From Adiantum capillus-veneris (Eukaryota > Streptophyta > Polypodiopsida > Polypodiales > Pteridaceae), in NCBI GenBank assembly GCA_014529385.2, contig CM043963.1:109718912-109782911 (forward strand): a stretch of DNA of 64,000 bases, given 5' to 3'. Shown here piece by piece: positions 44,772-56,894 of the stretch. The notes below the pieces were generated by a model. That model was not told where the DNA came from, made no database searches, and saw only the letters and a list, made by a program, of their open reading frames with translations. A program made the translations under genes and the position numbers. Every line of letters starts with the position of its first letter. Within the stretch, counting starts at the first letter, position 1.

Positions 44772-45125
44772 ATGGGAAATCTCTCCATGCTGATAACAAG
44801 CTGCTCATACAAGTGACCAAGGGTGGTCCGAACATGGATGTACATACAACTGCGACTCCTAGTGATACTGCCAACTACTCCTGCACATGAGACCACTAAC
44901 ACAGTCTCCACATGGGCTGTCCTAGCCTCCTGAGAAAGCAAGGCTCTGGTGGGATCTCCTCCTAGCAAGAGAATTGATCTCAAGGGAGAGGGACATGTCT
45001 CATGGCAAGGGTGCCATCTATAGAGCATGGGATGTCTCCACTCCACTGCCTGCACCTTGGATGTGGTACTTTGCATCAGATAATCATCGTCTCCATCTAG
45101 ATACTCTGAGAAGAAAAACTCAAGA
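44554..45125 (-). mobile_element. LTR family C, copy C2 (5' LTR)
   Basis: It ends ...CCTTTGACA at 44554 (minus strand) next to the variant PBS and aligns with 19300-19808. The GA array is at 44709-44765. The true upstream end may lie further right than 45125. Confidence 0.72.
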
Positions 45126-45621
45126 AGAAATCCCCCTACTACCCATCATCTGCCTGGTGGTGCTGCTATACTGCTTGAAGGGAGAAACATTGGGGCTGAA
45201 TGGGGAAAAAACGCTCGGATTGATTTGTAGCAAAAACCCTAGGCTAATCTGCTCCCCTTGTCCACCGCCTCTCCGAGGGCTACCCCCTAGGGGCGCCTTG
45301 CACCCAAGGGCATTGTGCTCACTCACGCTGCCATTGTATACCCCTGCCCTCCCTACATACCTCCAAAGGTCTGGGTCGGCCAACTGACCACCGGTCCCCA
45401 TGACCTCTAAAAATAGGGAATAATAGGAGAAGGGTACCTGAAACCCTCAAGAGTTGTGGAAAAACTACCAAAAAAGCTGTGAAAATACCCCCAGGTCCCA
45501 GCCTACAGGAGCCTGCTGACCATGGGACAAAGCCAAAACCCTGAGCTAAAGCATGGCTAAACACAAGCCGACATGAAAAAAAAACCTCACACTGGCCGGG
45601 CACAGCCACAAAACAACCCTC
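45126..45621. other. Unassigned, probably the outer part of LTR C2
   Basis: It contains an AAAAAACGCTCGG motif (45205) like those in LTR families A and B, and GC-rich stretches. No gene seen. Confidence 0.4.
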
Positions 45622-46310
45622 TGTCACAAACTACTGACATGCCAAGCCACTAAAGAACGGAGCCACCCTACGCATCCCAGCCAGGGGCCTAAACCCTAGA
45701 AGTAGATAAGAAGCAGAAGCACTTGAAAAGTCTTGCCGATGTGGCCTATTTCTAAAGAGGAGTTCCCGCCAACTTATGGGACCCCGTCCAATGGGGTCGA
45801 GGGAACCTAAAGATATAGAATAAAGCTGGACCCACACACACAACATAAAAGCTGATGATATAGCAGCTATACGGACAGCCCGGAATTCACGTTGGCTGAT
45901 GACGTGGCAAGCTGTACGGATTTTTGCAAAACGCGTTGGTTGCTTTGGGTTGCCAGTTTTGAGGCTAGATGCTTTTTAGAGTTTGACACTTTTCATGTAA
46001 ACTGCTTTTCATAGGCCAAGGGCCTTTAAATATGAGCCAAGGGCCTTTAGATATGAGCCAAGGGCTCATTCTCTGGCATATTTCTGGGAGAAGGTGCAGA
46101 GGATGGAGTACCAGCGTTGTACCGAGTTCTATCAATATCAAGAAAAACCGAAAGGGGCACCAAGGTTTGGGGCCAATGCTCTCTTGGGGTGAGACTCCGC
46201 CACTCCGCGTCTCATGTGCTGTGCACTCTTTTAGTTCAGTGTTATTTGAAGTGCTTAAAGTTGTTCAGTCTGTTCTTTTCTGTTGGCACGTGGTACCCGT
46301 TCCTGTGAGA
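45622..46310 (+). mobile_element. LTR family E, 5' LTR copy E3
   Basis: It begins TGTCACAAACTACTGACATGCC and shares the internal order of 39781-40231 (GGGGCCTAAACCCTA, GACGTGGCA.....GTACGGATTTTTGCAAA). A PBS follows. A short tandem repeat of GAGCCAAGGGCCTTTA lies at 46018-46065. The end is set by the PBS, not by a clean CA. Confidence 0.75.
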
Positions 46311-46311
46311 G

Positions 46312-46323
46312 TGGTATCAAAGC
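46312..46323 (+). promoter_or_regulatory. Primer-binding site (initiator tRNA-Met type, one change)
   Basis: TGGTATCAAAGC, one base different from the sites at 32851 and 40233. Confidence 0.75.
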
Positions 46324-46380
46324 TTCAGGCGTATGCTTTTTGAAAGCATACCGGTCCTACCATAGAGAAGACAGAGCAAG

Positions 46381-46760
46381 ATGGCACTTCCAAATTTATT
46401 AAAGAATCTTCGTGCCTCGACCCCGGACTTATTAGTCAATCCAACCTTACTCCATCACATCGGGCGCGCTCCCATCTTCATCGTTTGTCTTACAGGGCAT
46501 GAGCCATAAGGAATCCAAGATCACTTGCAACAGAAGGATCAAATTTTTTTTTCGAGCCACCGTTCTTTTTCTCAAAGGCAATTCCATGCAGTGGTGGATA
46601 TCTATAGCTACCAAGCCGCACACTCCAAGGACTTGGTAAACTTTCAAGAAAAGTTTTTGCCTGAAGTTATATGCCTTCAAACATCTTTCTTTGGAGTGGA
46701 GCTTCTTGCAGAGTGGGGTATCCTGAAATGCTTGTCACAAAAACCCTAGCAGATTACAAC
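46381..46760 (+). pseudogene. Gypsy gag fragment
   Basis: An ATG at 46381 (MALPNLLKNLRASTPDLL) opens a short frame. After frameshifts, 46565-46660 encodes FLKGNSMQWWISIATKPHTPRTW and TFKKSFLPE, the retrotransposon Gag core signature. Stops follow, and nothing downstream looks like CCHC or pol. Confidence 0.65.
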
Positions 46761-47204
46761 TTGAAATTTTTTGACACCCTTTCAGCAAAGGTCTCTTCTC
46801 AAACCGATAACCTTGAAGGTCCAATGTGATTGCTATGTCGTGGGACTACCATCACCGCCACAAGAACATTGTCTGTCGAGGCCTGTTTTGACTATTCGAG
46901 AGCTTATGGACCATGCTGCGGTCGGCTACAACCTTCTGAAAGAAATCTAACCCTGATTTTGGTGCAGGTCTCACAATGCGAAGTCAGTCATCTTTTCGAG
47001 TTCGACTAATGTCGAGATCGCTTTTTAAGTTTGAACTTTGTTTGAGAAAGTCCTGTTTAAAATTTGTTTAAAATGGATGGTATTTGTTTTAAACCTGTCT
47101 TGGTGCCGATTTGAACTGTTTGACTCTGGTTTTAATATTGGTTTCAGTGATTGGCAATTTACTCCCGGGTAGAGTAGTGAGGAATGTTTTTTTGGTATTG
47201 TTTG

Positions 47205-47418
47205 AACCTCAGAACGATGCAGACGAGATGCCTGGTGATCGTTTCGTTGTATGCTTCAAAACCTCGGAACGACGCAAACGGGATGTCTAGGGAGCATTTC
47301 GTTGTATGCCGGAAAACCTCCGAATGACACAGAGGGGATGTCTAGGGAGCGTTTGGTTATATGCTTGAACCTCCAAGCAACGCAGGCTGCGGTCTGGGGA
47401 GCATTTTGTTGTATCAGT
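47205..47418. repeat. 55-bp minisatellite, about four units
   Basis: Units start AACCTC at 47205, 47260, 47315 and 47368 and share GATGTCTAGGGAGC and GTTTCGTTGTATGC. Units 2 and 3 are most alike, and the last is diverged. Confidence 0.92.
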
Positions 47419-47705
47419 CCTTTGAACTCATGGCCCAGACCTTTTTAGATTATTTGCGAGGGGAGTAACGAGGTAGTTGTTGAGTAGCTTCATACCGCAG
47501 ACCGTCTGTCCCGAGGGAGTGCTCAACAGAGTTGTTCGTTGTGTCTTGTAACATGCATATGTGAGCATTTATGGTGGATTGTGATGTGCCAACCATTGAA
47601 TATTCCTTATTGGGTGAGATTGCCTGGCATGTAATTTTAGTGTATCATGACACCTGTTGGAGATCAGTGTGGTCTGGGTGTGATGGCTAGCTGTGCTACG
47701 CTAGA

Positions 47706-47847
47706 ATATCAAGAGCTCCAATATGGAATGAGACTCCTTATTGGATGAGATTTTTCTAAGAAGCCAACGACCCAAGATATCAAGAGCTCCCATCTGGAAT
47801 GAGATTCCTTATTGGATGAGATTTTTCTAGGAAGCCAAGATTTCCTC
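47706..47847. repeat. 71-bp tandem duplication
   Basis: ATATCAAGAGCTCC starts at 47706 and 47777. The two units share CTTATTGGATGAGATTTTTC. A partial third version occurs upstream (about 47598). Confidence 0.9.
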
Positions 47848-48244
47848 TCGATCTTGATCTGGTAACCTCTCCTCATGAGGTTTGCATGGGGTCTCCTTTG
47901 CCTCATCCAACTTATGTCTCAGTAACAAGGATAAGCTCTATCTGTCCTTCTCTACTAGCATGTCTCTGTGCCTGATCCAAAATGATGTTATTGAGCACTC
48001 TACTCCAATTGACTATGACTCCTTGAATCTCTATCATGATGTCATGCCAAGCCCTGTTGTTGTGCAGAACTCTAATGGGTCTAGAGTGGCTATAACAATT
48101 GTCTCCTCCTATGACCAGGTTGTCCCTCCTCTGGCCCTCTAGGGCAATCCCTCACTAGATATTCCATCTCATGACATCTAATTGGTTCGATCTACCCATA
48201 ACCACAATCCTTCACTAGTGTAGCATCCCTTTCCACTAAAAGAT

Positions 48245-48460
48245 GATGATTTCTGGAAACTTTGTGGAAGGGGTGGTAGACACGTTTATTGATGGCAGAT
48301 GTCAAAGTCTATACTAAACACACGAATGGTATGGCAAAAATAAAACACATATGATGATTTCTAAAAACTTTGTGGAAGGGGTGGTAGCCACGTTTATTAA
48401 AGGCAGATGTCAAAGTCTACACTAACCACACGAATGGTATGGCAAAAATAAAACACATAT
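48245..48460. repeat. 108-bp tandem duplication
   Basis: GATGATTTCT starts at 48245 and 48353. The units are about 93% identical by eye (ACTTTGTGGAAGGGGTGGTAG, ACGAATGGTATGGC). Confidence 0.95.
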
Positions 48461-48864
48461 GCCTCAACATATCTGACAACCAAAACTGTGAAGGTATCTT
48501 TAGAAAAGCAACTTTTACTGGATACTTTGGAACCTGACACTTGTCCTCAAAAGCAACTACTGTAAAATCTTGGTATGAAAAATCAATCTTTCTCGGAAGC
48601 AAAAGGAGTGTGACTAATGGCTCTAAAGGCAAGCTCTTGCGAAGAGAAAGCGGTAATGAAAGTACCTATGTCCACAGGATTACATCCTCCATTGTGCCCT
48701 CATCTAAGGCATCCAAGCTGCACTTCAACCACCCTCGAATTTTGACGCAAGCGTAGGTGCATCTGACCAAATGGCCGACGACGCTTCTGAAATGAAGAAA
48801 GAGCGCCAATATGATCACCTATCTTGTGCTCAAAATCCTCTGATAACACGAATGAAGGTGCCAT

Positions 48865-48865
<1 letters not shown>

Positions 48866-48918
<53 letters not shown>
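48866..48918. repeat. (GA)n microsatellite
   Basis: Pure GA run of about 53 bp. Confidence 0.97.
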
Positions 48919-48919
<1 letters not shown>

Positions 48920-48981
48920 ACCGATCAAGATAAACACTTACCAAGACCTGTGCCTGCTAAAAAAGTGTGTGTGTGGGCAGC

Positions 48982-48983
<2 letters not shown>

Positions 48984-49015
<32 letters not shown>
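48984..49015. repeat. Poly-G run (32 G)
   Basis: An uninterrupted run of 32 G. Such runs can form quadruplexes and are prone to sequencing error. Confidence 0.95.
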
Positions 49016-49016
<1 letters not shown>

Positions 49017-49842
49017 TGGTATGTGTATGGAGTTGAGCGATTAGTATTCGTGAGGGCTAAGGATGCAAGGGTGTCCAAATGGAATGCAAGCCAGTGTAAG
49101 CCAAGGCTATCGGTGTCCACAGCATTCAAGCAGCTTGGATAGGGGTGGCGGGTGAGCTGATAGACGGGAGCGTGAAGGGTTTGCCGGCTGCTGAATCACG
49201 CCACTGCAGCGAAGAAGGTGTGAACAGCAGCTCTGAGCAGAATGCCCTAGAGTGGGCAAGCGATCAAGGGCTATCGGCTTGTGCACACGGTCTCAAACCA
49301 GCGACACTCGATGCGACAAGCTACGGTCCAGTTCGACAACCTGTAAGACCAGCGCGCGCAAAACTGCTGTTGCAGGGATGGCGGGGCGTTTAAGGGTGAA
49401 TTGAACCAGTGCTCGAAAAAAACATTTTTCCAAAAAGAAACAACAGAGGTAAATTGACAAAATTTGAAGGATTTTACACCAAATTACGCTCAATTTTTTA
49501 AACATTTTGTAGGTTTTCTCACCTTCAAACATAAAATTTAGAGGTAAGTTTCAAAATTTGTAGGTGAGATTACACTGAACTTAGGTTTTTTTCGAGCTTT
49601 GAATTCACATGGGCCCTACATGGGCGCTCACAATTTTGAACCACTTTTTTGCATTGGACACCTCTGGATTCACAAACAACCAGGGCCAAGCGGCACCCAA
49701 GAAGAGTAGGGGAAATGTTTTCTCTATATTAGGAAAGTCTTAAAAGGTAGGCATAGAAATAGAATTTAAAGAAGGTGAAAGATCACGGTGGCCTGCAACA
49801 TGACAAATGAATGGGGAGTGGCAATGTTAAAGGTGGTCACAC

Positions 49843-51291
49843 GGCAGTATAATGTATGTCCCGGAGTGATTAGACCAATACATGAAGCTGGATTCTGCTT
49901 CGTAGTTGAAGATTGTTGAGCTAGCTCAAATATGGTCTAAGGAAGATCCATAGATAGTTGTAACATCTGTTATCAATTGTCTAATGTTATATTTGTTTAG
50001 GAAAGAGGAAAGGTGGTTGTAACAAGTATTAGGAACTATAATGTCAATTAATGTTAAATTCACCCAAGATAATGATTGGTATTTTCGAAGCGTGTTGTTC
50101 AAGCAATGATTTTAATGTGTCTATTAAGTTTGTTAGTCGTGTTGAAGGTGAATTGTAAAGAGAAACTATTTTGATGATTTTGTTGTTTGTGAACTTGATC
50201 GTTATATGCAACATCTCAACTCATGGACGAAAGATATTCCCATGGTCAAAGTGGATTAGTGTTTCTTGGTGGAGAATGGAGACACCCACTTTTGCATTAA
50301 ATTGGTGTTGTAGAAAACCTGGTATTGCACATGGTATTGTTTTTGTTAGTCTTTTCTCTTGCAAACAATCAAAGTACATGTGATGTGATTAGCATGGAAT
50401 TTGTTGCAATCTTTCTTATGTGTTTATTGAAGGACACAACGTTCAGAGATTGAATGATGATATGTGTGTTTGAGTAAGGTTGTAATGATTTTGGGTGGAG
50501 ATCCATTTAGCTTCTAGTTTTAGGCGATCCCATTCTTCTAGTACAGTTTGGTCAACTTTGATATGGGAAGGTTGTATTCTTTTGAGTAGGTATAGATTAG
50601 TTGGGTCTCGAATACGTGACAATGCTATGTATGCAAGCCCATGTGTTCTTATGTGTTCAAGATTGAAGGCTAGTGTTTGCAATGTAAGACCCTGGGAACG
50701 ATGAATTGTTCAAGCACTAGCTGCTTGCAATGGAAATTGATATCTGGAGATGATGTTCAAGTAGTTTTTCTCGACTTAGAATTCACGAACGACATGTTCT
50801 ATTGGGGTTCATTCTTTGCTAATGGTTGATGAATACAATGTTTGATTTTCATAGCGTTTCTTCTTTCCAATGATAGGGTTAGAGAAATGAACCGAGATTA
50901 TTATTTTTTTGCTTGTTTTTGTAAAGTTTTTGTACTTCTCTTCTGCTTCATTAACGAATCCATCAAGAATATCCAAGTTTCCTGCACATAGCTCGACAAC
51001 AATGCCTATTTTCAGGCTTAGTGTGGAATGCAATCCTCCAATCAATTTGGGGTCTGTAGGAATGTTAATTGTTTTGTTGCATAAGTTGTTTCTTTTATCA
51101 ATAGCGATGAATGTTTGGGGTGTTCCCACCATTTGATTGAAAACAATAAGATTATGAGTGGCCTCTTCTTTGTTGGAGTAAAATAGATGAGAAACTTGAT
51201 GGCTGATTGGAATAGGTCTATGGTAATTGTTGTTAAGATATTCCAAATCCTCAAAAGTATGTTGTGCAACTCGAAGTCTATTAAGGATATC
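49843..51291 (-). pseudogene. PIF1-type helicase C-terminus fused to an EEP endonuclease domain
   Basis: Read leftwards from 51291: ILNRLRVAQHTFEDLEYL, continuing the helicase at 56895-57526; SHLFYSNKEEATHNL; LHSTLSLKIGIVVELCAGNLDILDGFVNEA (PIF1 motif region); and the terminal helicase block GLAYIALSRIRDPTNLYLL (50640-50580). From about 50460 a second domain begins: LNVVSFNKHIRKI, FDCLQEKRLTKT, AKVGVSILHQETLIHF (frame +1), IVSLYNSPST, IPIIILGEFNIN (50060 region), ITDVTTIYGSSLDHI, YWSNHS. These are the ordered blocks of APE-like endonucleases (CLQE, GDFN, SLDHIW, SDH). Frameshifts and stops separate the blocks. A helicase followed by such an endonuclease is the C-terminal layout described for Helentron rolling-circle transposons. 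The Rep domain is not present. Confidence 0.8.
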
Positions 51292-51466
51292 TGTCAGGCC
51301 AAGGGCTAGAGGGCAGGGCCTGACCTACGAGAGTCAAGGACTTAGGCCAAGGGCCGGACTGAAGGTATGGACAAGGGATCCAATTAGGGCAAAGGGCCAT
51401 GGGCTCTCCTATAATAGGTTGGCTGGGAGGTAGATCCAGAGTCAGCAGTCTCCTCTAGGTCTTACA
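51292..51466 (+). repeat. Chromovirus 5' LTR (175 bp)
   Basis: TGTCAGGCC...CTTACA. It contains CTCCTATAATAGG, a likely TATA-type element, near 51410. It differs from the 3' LTR at several positions and by small indels. Confidence 0.92.
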
Positions 51467-51467
51467 T

Positions 51468-51480
51468 TGATATCAGAGCT
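51468..51480 (+). promoter_or_regulatory. Primer-binding site (initiator tRNA-Met type, one change)
   Basis: TGATATCAGAGCT, one base different from TGGTATCAGAGC. Confidence 0.8.
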
Positions 51481-52264
51481 AAAGTTAGCTGGGAAAGGGG
51501 CGTGGTCTTCCTTTTTTGCATGTTGCATGTGCATGGCCGTGGAGCTTCTCTCTTGCCAAGCGGGGAAGCGATTCGAAGGGAGAGCATCACGTGCAGGCCT
51601 CTTTAGGCGGGGAGGGACGATCTGTCAACCTCAAGCAATTGTGGCGCTATTGAGCTCGACGGGTGCACGCTGTGATTTTTTGCAACTCCCGTCACGGGAG
51701 CTAACCCTGGGGAGCATCATGCGCGCCCCCATCGCCTTGCCAAGCTAACATGGCACTGTCGAAAGCCATAGCCGACTGCCTGCGTATGGTTTTCACACCA
51801 AAAAAGCCATAAGGCCTTTGGCCTTGGACATTCTCCTCAAAAAATTTTGAGCAAGGGTGCATGCCCACCTGGCATACACCCGTACCTGGTTCTTCCCCGA
51901 TTGTCAGCCAAGATGCGACCTAATCTTGTCCACAAAGGGCCGGGATATTCTTCAACAGGCAATCATCTTGCTGCAGATTCTCCAAAATTGCAAAAATTGC
52001 AGAGGTATGTCAAGGTTAATTTACGACGTCTTTGAGATTTTCAAACAAGTATCCATCACCACTTGTTTCTTCTGAAGATCAAGTCGACTGCGACGTTTTC
52101 AAGCGGTGTATTTGAATGGGTGGAATTACGGATTGACAAAGCTTTGAAAAACAACGTAATTAGCACGGCTAATTCTCACCGTTTGCGGTGCATACTACGG
52201 CTACGAGATTGTTTTTAAAATCAAGGTATTCTTCTTTGTCTCTCTTACACTGCACAGTGTTGTG

Positions 52265-53530
52265 ATGGATTCAGATATCAACATGACCTTTGATTTCGAG
52301 CATAATACGCCTGATCCTTCCCATGATGGCTCACGGTCGGATACTCTCACGGAGGGTGCCTATGACGCTACGGGAGGAGATGACGCTTATGAATTTCTCG
52401 ATATCCAGGAATTTCGAGCACTTCAAGCACGCATCTCAGTAATGGAAACAAGCTTTGTATCCATAAATGAAAACGTCACTAAATTATCCACTTTAGTGAT
52501 ACAATTTACGCATCAATAGGCCAAGGGCCCTGTTGACACACACATGCATGAGCACGTTGCCGATCAGAGGCAAGGCCCTTTTGGTCATGGACAAGGTCCA
52601 TCTGCAGATTCTCTGCACTCTCTCACTGCAAAGGAGGTGGACGAGTTGTTGAAAAACACCAAGCCACCAACTTTTAAGGGAGAGGATTGAGATCGCAATA
52701 AGGATGTAGTGAATATCTTTCTGAGCAAGTGGGATAGAATTCACGCCTTACGGCGTACTCCAGATGCAGTCGGAGCACTGCCGAAAAGTCTAACTCTGGA
52801 AGGCAAGGCCTACAAATGGTGGATGTCTCTCAAAGAGAAGAATATCATACCACAGAGTTGGGCAGCCTTTGAGGCTATGTTTCGAAAAGAGTTTTTGCCC
52901 AAGAACAAGGCAGATAGAAATCGGATGGCTTGGGACACATGTTCCATGCGCCAACACCCATCATTGCTTGAATATATCTCTCACTATCGGGATGTTATCC
53001 TCAAGTTGGAAGGTCTAGACACCTTTCAACAAGTTCATGGGTTTATCCGTGGTCTGACGCCAGAGCTTAAGAAGCACGTCAAGACTCAGGACCCTAAAAC
53101 ACTTGAGGAGGCCATTGTGAAAGCACACATTCATGATGATACAGATGAAAAGAAATCACATAATAATCATGTGCTTGCTAATACACATGGTAATACATGC
53201 ACACAGTATGGGCAAAATAAAAGGAAATTTCTAGTAGCCAATTCTGAAGCAGCTAAAAAACCCAAGGGGTCTCGTTGTCCTCTCTCTCCTGAGGAATTCA
53301 AAAAGGCTAAAAAAGAGAAGTTATTCTTTCAATGCTTGGGAAGCGGCCATGGAAAAAAGGATTGTCCCAAGGAAAAATCTGATGCTCACGACAAGGAGAA
53401 AGCAGTGCACATGGTGCAGCTGCTGCCTCTTGAGTCTTCCTCACGTTTCTCCACACTGGAGGTAACACACACCAAAGTGGTGCATGAATTTTGTATCACA
53501 GATTCCATGTGGCAACAGACCTCTACATGA
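52265..53530 (+). pseudogene. Chromovirus gag
   Basis: ATG at 52265 (MDSDINMTFDFEHN) after a long leader. An acidic N-terminal part with a short coiled coil (FRALQARISVMETSF) is followed by a TAG at 52517 and a TGA at 52688, both in the same frame. The Gag core lies at 52709-53150 (FLSKWDRIHALRR, LEGKAYKWWMSLKEKNIIPQSW, FRKEFLPKN, LLEYISHYRDVILKLE, FIRGLTPELKKHVK). The zinc knuckle at 53330-53375 reads FFQCLGSGHGKKDC, so the first Cys is Phe. Apart from the two stops the frame is open for about 420 codons. pol follows in another frame, overlapping by about 45 bp. Confidence 0.9.
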
Positions 53531-56500
53531 GTTAGTTCGTATGCATGGATCTCTTCAAGGGCACAAGGTGCACATCTTGGTGGATGACGGTGCTACTCAC
53601 AATTTCATTAACTATGCATTAATGAAAAAACTCAAAATTCCCCAAACTCCAAGTTCCCACCGCTACAAGGTAGCAATGATGAATGGTTATGATGCCGATA
53701 CTCAAGTCAAAGCTGTATCGTTGGAAATACAAGACTATTCCACATCCTTGGATTTCCAGGTTATGCATATAGAGAGGAGAGATGTTGTACTTGGTAGGGA
53801 ATGGTTGCATAACCTAGGACCATCACTGAAGCGTAGCTACGAGCACAACAGCCTGATGTTTGAATCCCATGGCGCACATGTGTTGTTGTTAGGAGAGAAG
53901 GATGTGCCTTCCTCACCACTGATATGTACAACAGAGCTTATGAAGCTCGTTTCAGATAATGAAATAGACGAAGTTTTCTTGTGTTACTCATTGTGTCATT
54001 TTCTTTCCAATGTTGAATCTGTTAAACATTCCTCAATGCCGCATGCTTTTCTCCCATCTCTTCCAGCAATGGCTACTTCTCAACAAGCAAAGGTTGCTAG
54101 TGAATTAAAAAATTTATTAAAGGAATTTCGTGATGTTTTTCCTAGTGATTTGCCATCAGGGTTACCTCCGACACGATCTATGCAACATGGCATCGACGTG
54201 GTTGCAGGCAGCAAACCAATCAATAAACCACCCTACAGAATGAGTTATTCTGAAGCTGTTGAGGTGGAGCTTCAGCTTGCTGACTATCTTAGCAGAGGGT
54301 TTATCCAACCAAGTTCTTCACCATGGGCTTCTCCTATCCTATTAGTGAAGAAAAAGGATGGTAGTATGCGTATGTGCGTAGACTACCGTGGATTAAATGT
54401 GGTTATTGTTAAGAACAATTACCCATAACCACACGTGGATGAGTTGTTTGACAAGCTCACTCATGCTCGTATTTTTACGAAGATAGACTTGTGGTCAGGT
54501 TATCACCAAGTACGTATGCGACTTGCTGACATATCCAAAACTGCATTCCGAACAAGGTTTGGACATTACAAGTTTTTGGTTATTCCTTTTGGGTTAACCA
54601 ATGCGCCCACAACATTCATGACACTCATGGATAGTGTCTTGAGACCGTACTTGGGACAAATTTGTTATCGTTTTTCTCGATGACATTCTTGTATATAACT
54701 TCTGAGGAAGAACACTTGCAACATCTAAAGCAGGTCTTTGAATTGTTACAAACACATAAATTATATTCCAAAGAATCCAAGTGTGATTTTCTCAAGGAGG
54801 AGATTCATTACCTTGGGCATGTTATCTCAACTACTTGGCTGTACATGGATCAATCCAAAGTGGATGCCTTTCAGAGGTCGCCTTCTCCTAAAAATCTGAA
54901 AGAGTTACACATTTTCTTGGGATTTGCAGGTTTTTATCGAGGGTTCGTTAAAAACTATACTCATATTGTTGTTCCCATGACGGACCAACTGAAAGGCAAA
55001 GGAAAGACCTCCAGTGGGGGGCCTCTCAGCAGCATAGTTTTGATACACTCAAGGATACACTAGCTGCAGCTCCTATTCTAGCTATTGTGGATCCTTTGAA
55101 ACCATTTATTTTGGAAACAGATGCCAGTAATCGTGCTATTGGAGCAGTCCTTCTACAAGAGGGGAGGCCAATTTCATTTGAAAGCAAGAAGCTTGATTCA
55201 GCATAGTAGAATTATTCTGCTTATGAACGCGAATCTATGCAATAGTGTCTGCCTTGAAGACTGGCGACATTATTTGTATGGAGCTTAGTTTGAGATTGTG
55301 TTTGACCATGAAAGCATAAAATGGTTTACTCTGCAACGATGGAAGAATTTTTCCATCAACAATGGGTACCTACTCCACAAGGGGAGATTTTGTGTACCGA
55401 CGGACACGAACATTCGGCGCCAAATTCTTTATGAATGTCATGACAGTCCAAGCGCAGGGCACCCGGGTATTAAAAAGACTTATGCTCTTCTATGACGACA
55501 GTTTTACTGGCCAGGTTTACATGGCTTTGTTCAAGATTATGTTTTGCATTGCCAAAACTGTCAAGTTAACAAAGCATAGCGCCTAAAGGTAGGAGGCCTC
55601 TGACATCCTTTGGAGATTCCCAGGAAATGGGAAAGTATCTCTATGGATTTTATTGTGGGTTTACCCACCACTGTACGAGGTCACGACTCAGTTTGCGTGG
55701 TCGTAGACCGCTTGACTAAACTATGCAAGTTTATCCCAACAAAGTCAACCATAAAGACCCTAGAATTAGCTAAGTTATTTGTGGACAATCTATACAAGTT
55801 GTATGGCTTGCCAAGTAACATTATAAGTGACCATGATCCCAAGTTTAACAGTCATTTTTGGAGGGCTGTGTTTAAACGATTGGGTTACACAACTCGATCT
55901 CAGTACAGCTCATCATCCAGAAACGGATGGTCAAACTGAATGAGTTAACCAAGTGCTAGAGGATATGCTTATATATGTGCATACATTAGCAAGAAACAAA
56001 CAGACTGGGAAGAGTATCTACCTCTTCTTGAGTTTGCTTACAATAGTGCTAAGCATGTCACGACTGGATTTAGTCATTTCATGCTCATGTATGGTTTTCA
56101 ACGTAGGTCACCCGTTACGAGTGGTTTGGCAACCAAAAAACTCCAGCAGGTTAAGGATTTTCTCCAAGACCATTTGGATATACTGAAACTTTCTTGTCAG
56201 AATGTCCGTCAAGCCTGCAGGATCCATATAAGGAGTACGCTAATGAGAAACGTCGGCAAATTATCTTTGAGGAAGAAGAGGAAGCGTTTTTACGTATGCC
56301 AGAGCATTCAAAAATTTTGAAGACTGGGTCAACACCTAAATTATCTCCACAATATTGTGGGCCTTTCAAGATACTCAAGCGAATTGGTGATCGTGCCTAC
56401 AAACTATTATTATCGACACACTCTCGTGTCTATCCGGTATTTCATGTAAGCCGTTTACGTAAACGATTACATGGGGACGACAATGTCATTAACCAACAGA

Positions 56501-56710
56501 TTTTGGTTGATTTCATTGAACCTCCTACCCCACCGCATGAACTTGAGCAGATTCTTGACTATCATGATTTATGTACACATCATCATGTACGTTGACAAGC
56601 TTTAATCAAGTGGAAAGATCGACTTGAAGAAGGTGCCACTTGGGAAAACATAAGTGCTCTTAATAAGAAGTTTTCCACTTTTGTTTTCGAGGACGAAAAC
56701 CCTTCTCCAA
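53484..56710 (+). pseudogene. Chromovirus pol (protease, RT, RNase H, integrase, chromodomain)
   Basis: Protease near 53575 with [11 protein letters not shown] (the usual DSG changed to DDG). RT from 54200: [38 protein letters not shown], a TAA at 54426, [28 protein letters not shown], and the intact catalytic FLDDILVY at about 54670-54695 across a frameshift. RNase H at 55065-55320 (LETDASNRAIGAVLLQEG). Integrase: zinc-binding ECHDSPSAGHPGIKKTY ... CQNC (55430-55560), SMDFIVGLP, VVVDRLTK (first Asp), ISDHDPKFNSHFW (second Asp), then HHPETDGQTE in a shifted frame. A tail with YPVFHVSRLRKRL leads to a chromodomain at 56540-56690 (EQILDYHD, ALIKWKDRLEEGATWENI, one stop). Chromodomains of this class bind histone marks and direct insertion. 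Confidence 0.92.
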
Positions 56711-56722
56711 AGGGGGGAGTAA
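56709..56722 (+). promoter_or_regulatory. Polypurine tract
   Basis: AAAGGGGGGAGTAA directly before the 3' LTR. Confidence 0.88.
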
Positions 56723-56894
56723 TGTCAGGCCAAGGGCTAGAGGGCAGAGCCTGACCTAGGGGAGTCAAGGACTTAGGCCAAGGGCCAGACTGAAGGTGTG
56801 GATAGGGGATCCAGTTAGGGCAAAGGGCCATGGGCTCTCCTATAATAAGTTGGCTGGGAGGTGGATCTGGAATCAATCTCCTCTAGGTCTTACA
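56723..56894 (+). repeat. Chromovirus 3' LTR (172 bp)
   Basis: TGTCAGGCCAAGGGC to GGTCTTACA. It matches the 5' LTR apart from scattered substitutions and short indels. Confidence 0.92.

Larger units (their letters stand above)
46761..49842. other. Anonymous DNA with tandem and simple repeats
   Basis: No gene recognised. It holds tandem arrays at 47205-47418, 47706-47847 and 48245-48460, a GA run at 48866-48918 and a G run at 48984-49015. The open frame at 47882-48142 (86 codons) has no recognisable homology. Confidence 0.5.
51292..56894 (+). mobile_element. Complete Ty3/gypsy chromovirus with short LTRs, 5.6 kb
   Basis: LTRs of 175 bp (51292-51466) and 172 bp (56723-56894), both TGTCAGGCCAAGGGC to GGTCTTACA, enclose PBS, gag, protease, RT, RNase H, integrase, chromodomain and polypurine tract in standard order. 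The insertion splits the minus-strand helicase gene. The flanks ATATC and ATAGT (plus strand) are an imperfect 5-bp target duplication. The helicase reading continues across it (FITI / ILNRLRV). There are relatively few breaks: two stops in gag and a handful of frameshifts in pol. It is one of the least decayed elements in the window. Confidence 0.93.

Noticed and set aside
48700-49393. Gene near the poly-G run
   Set aside because: The frames are short, cross simple repeats and show no homology.
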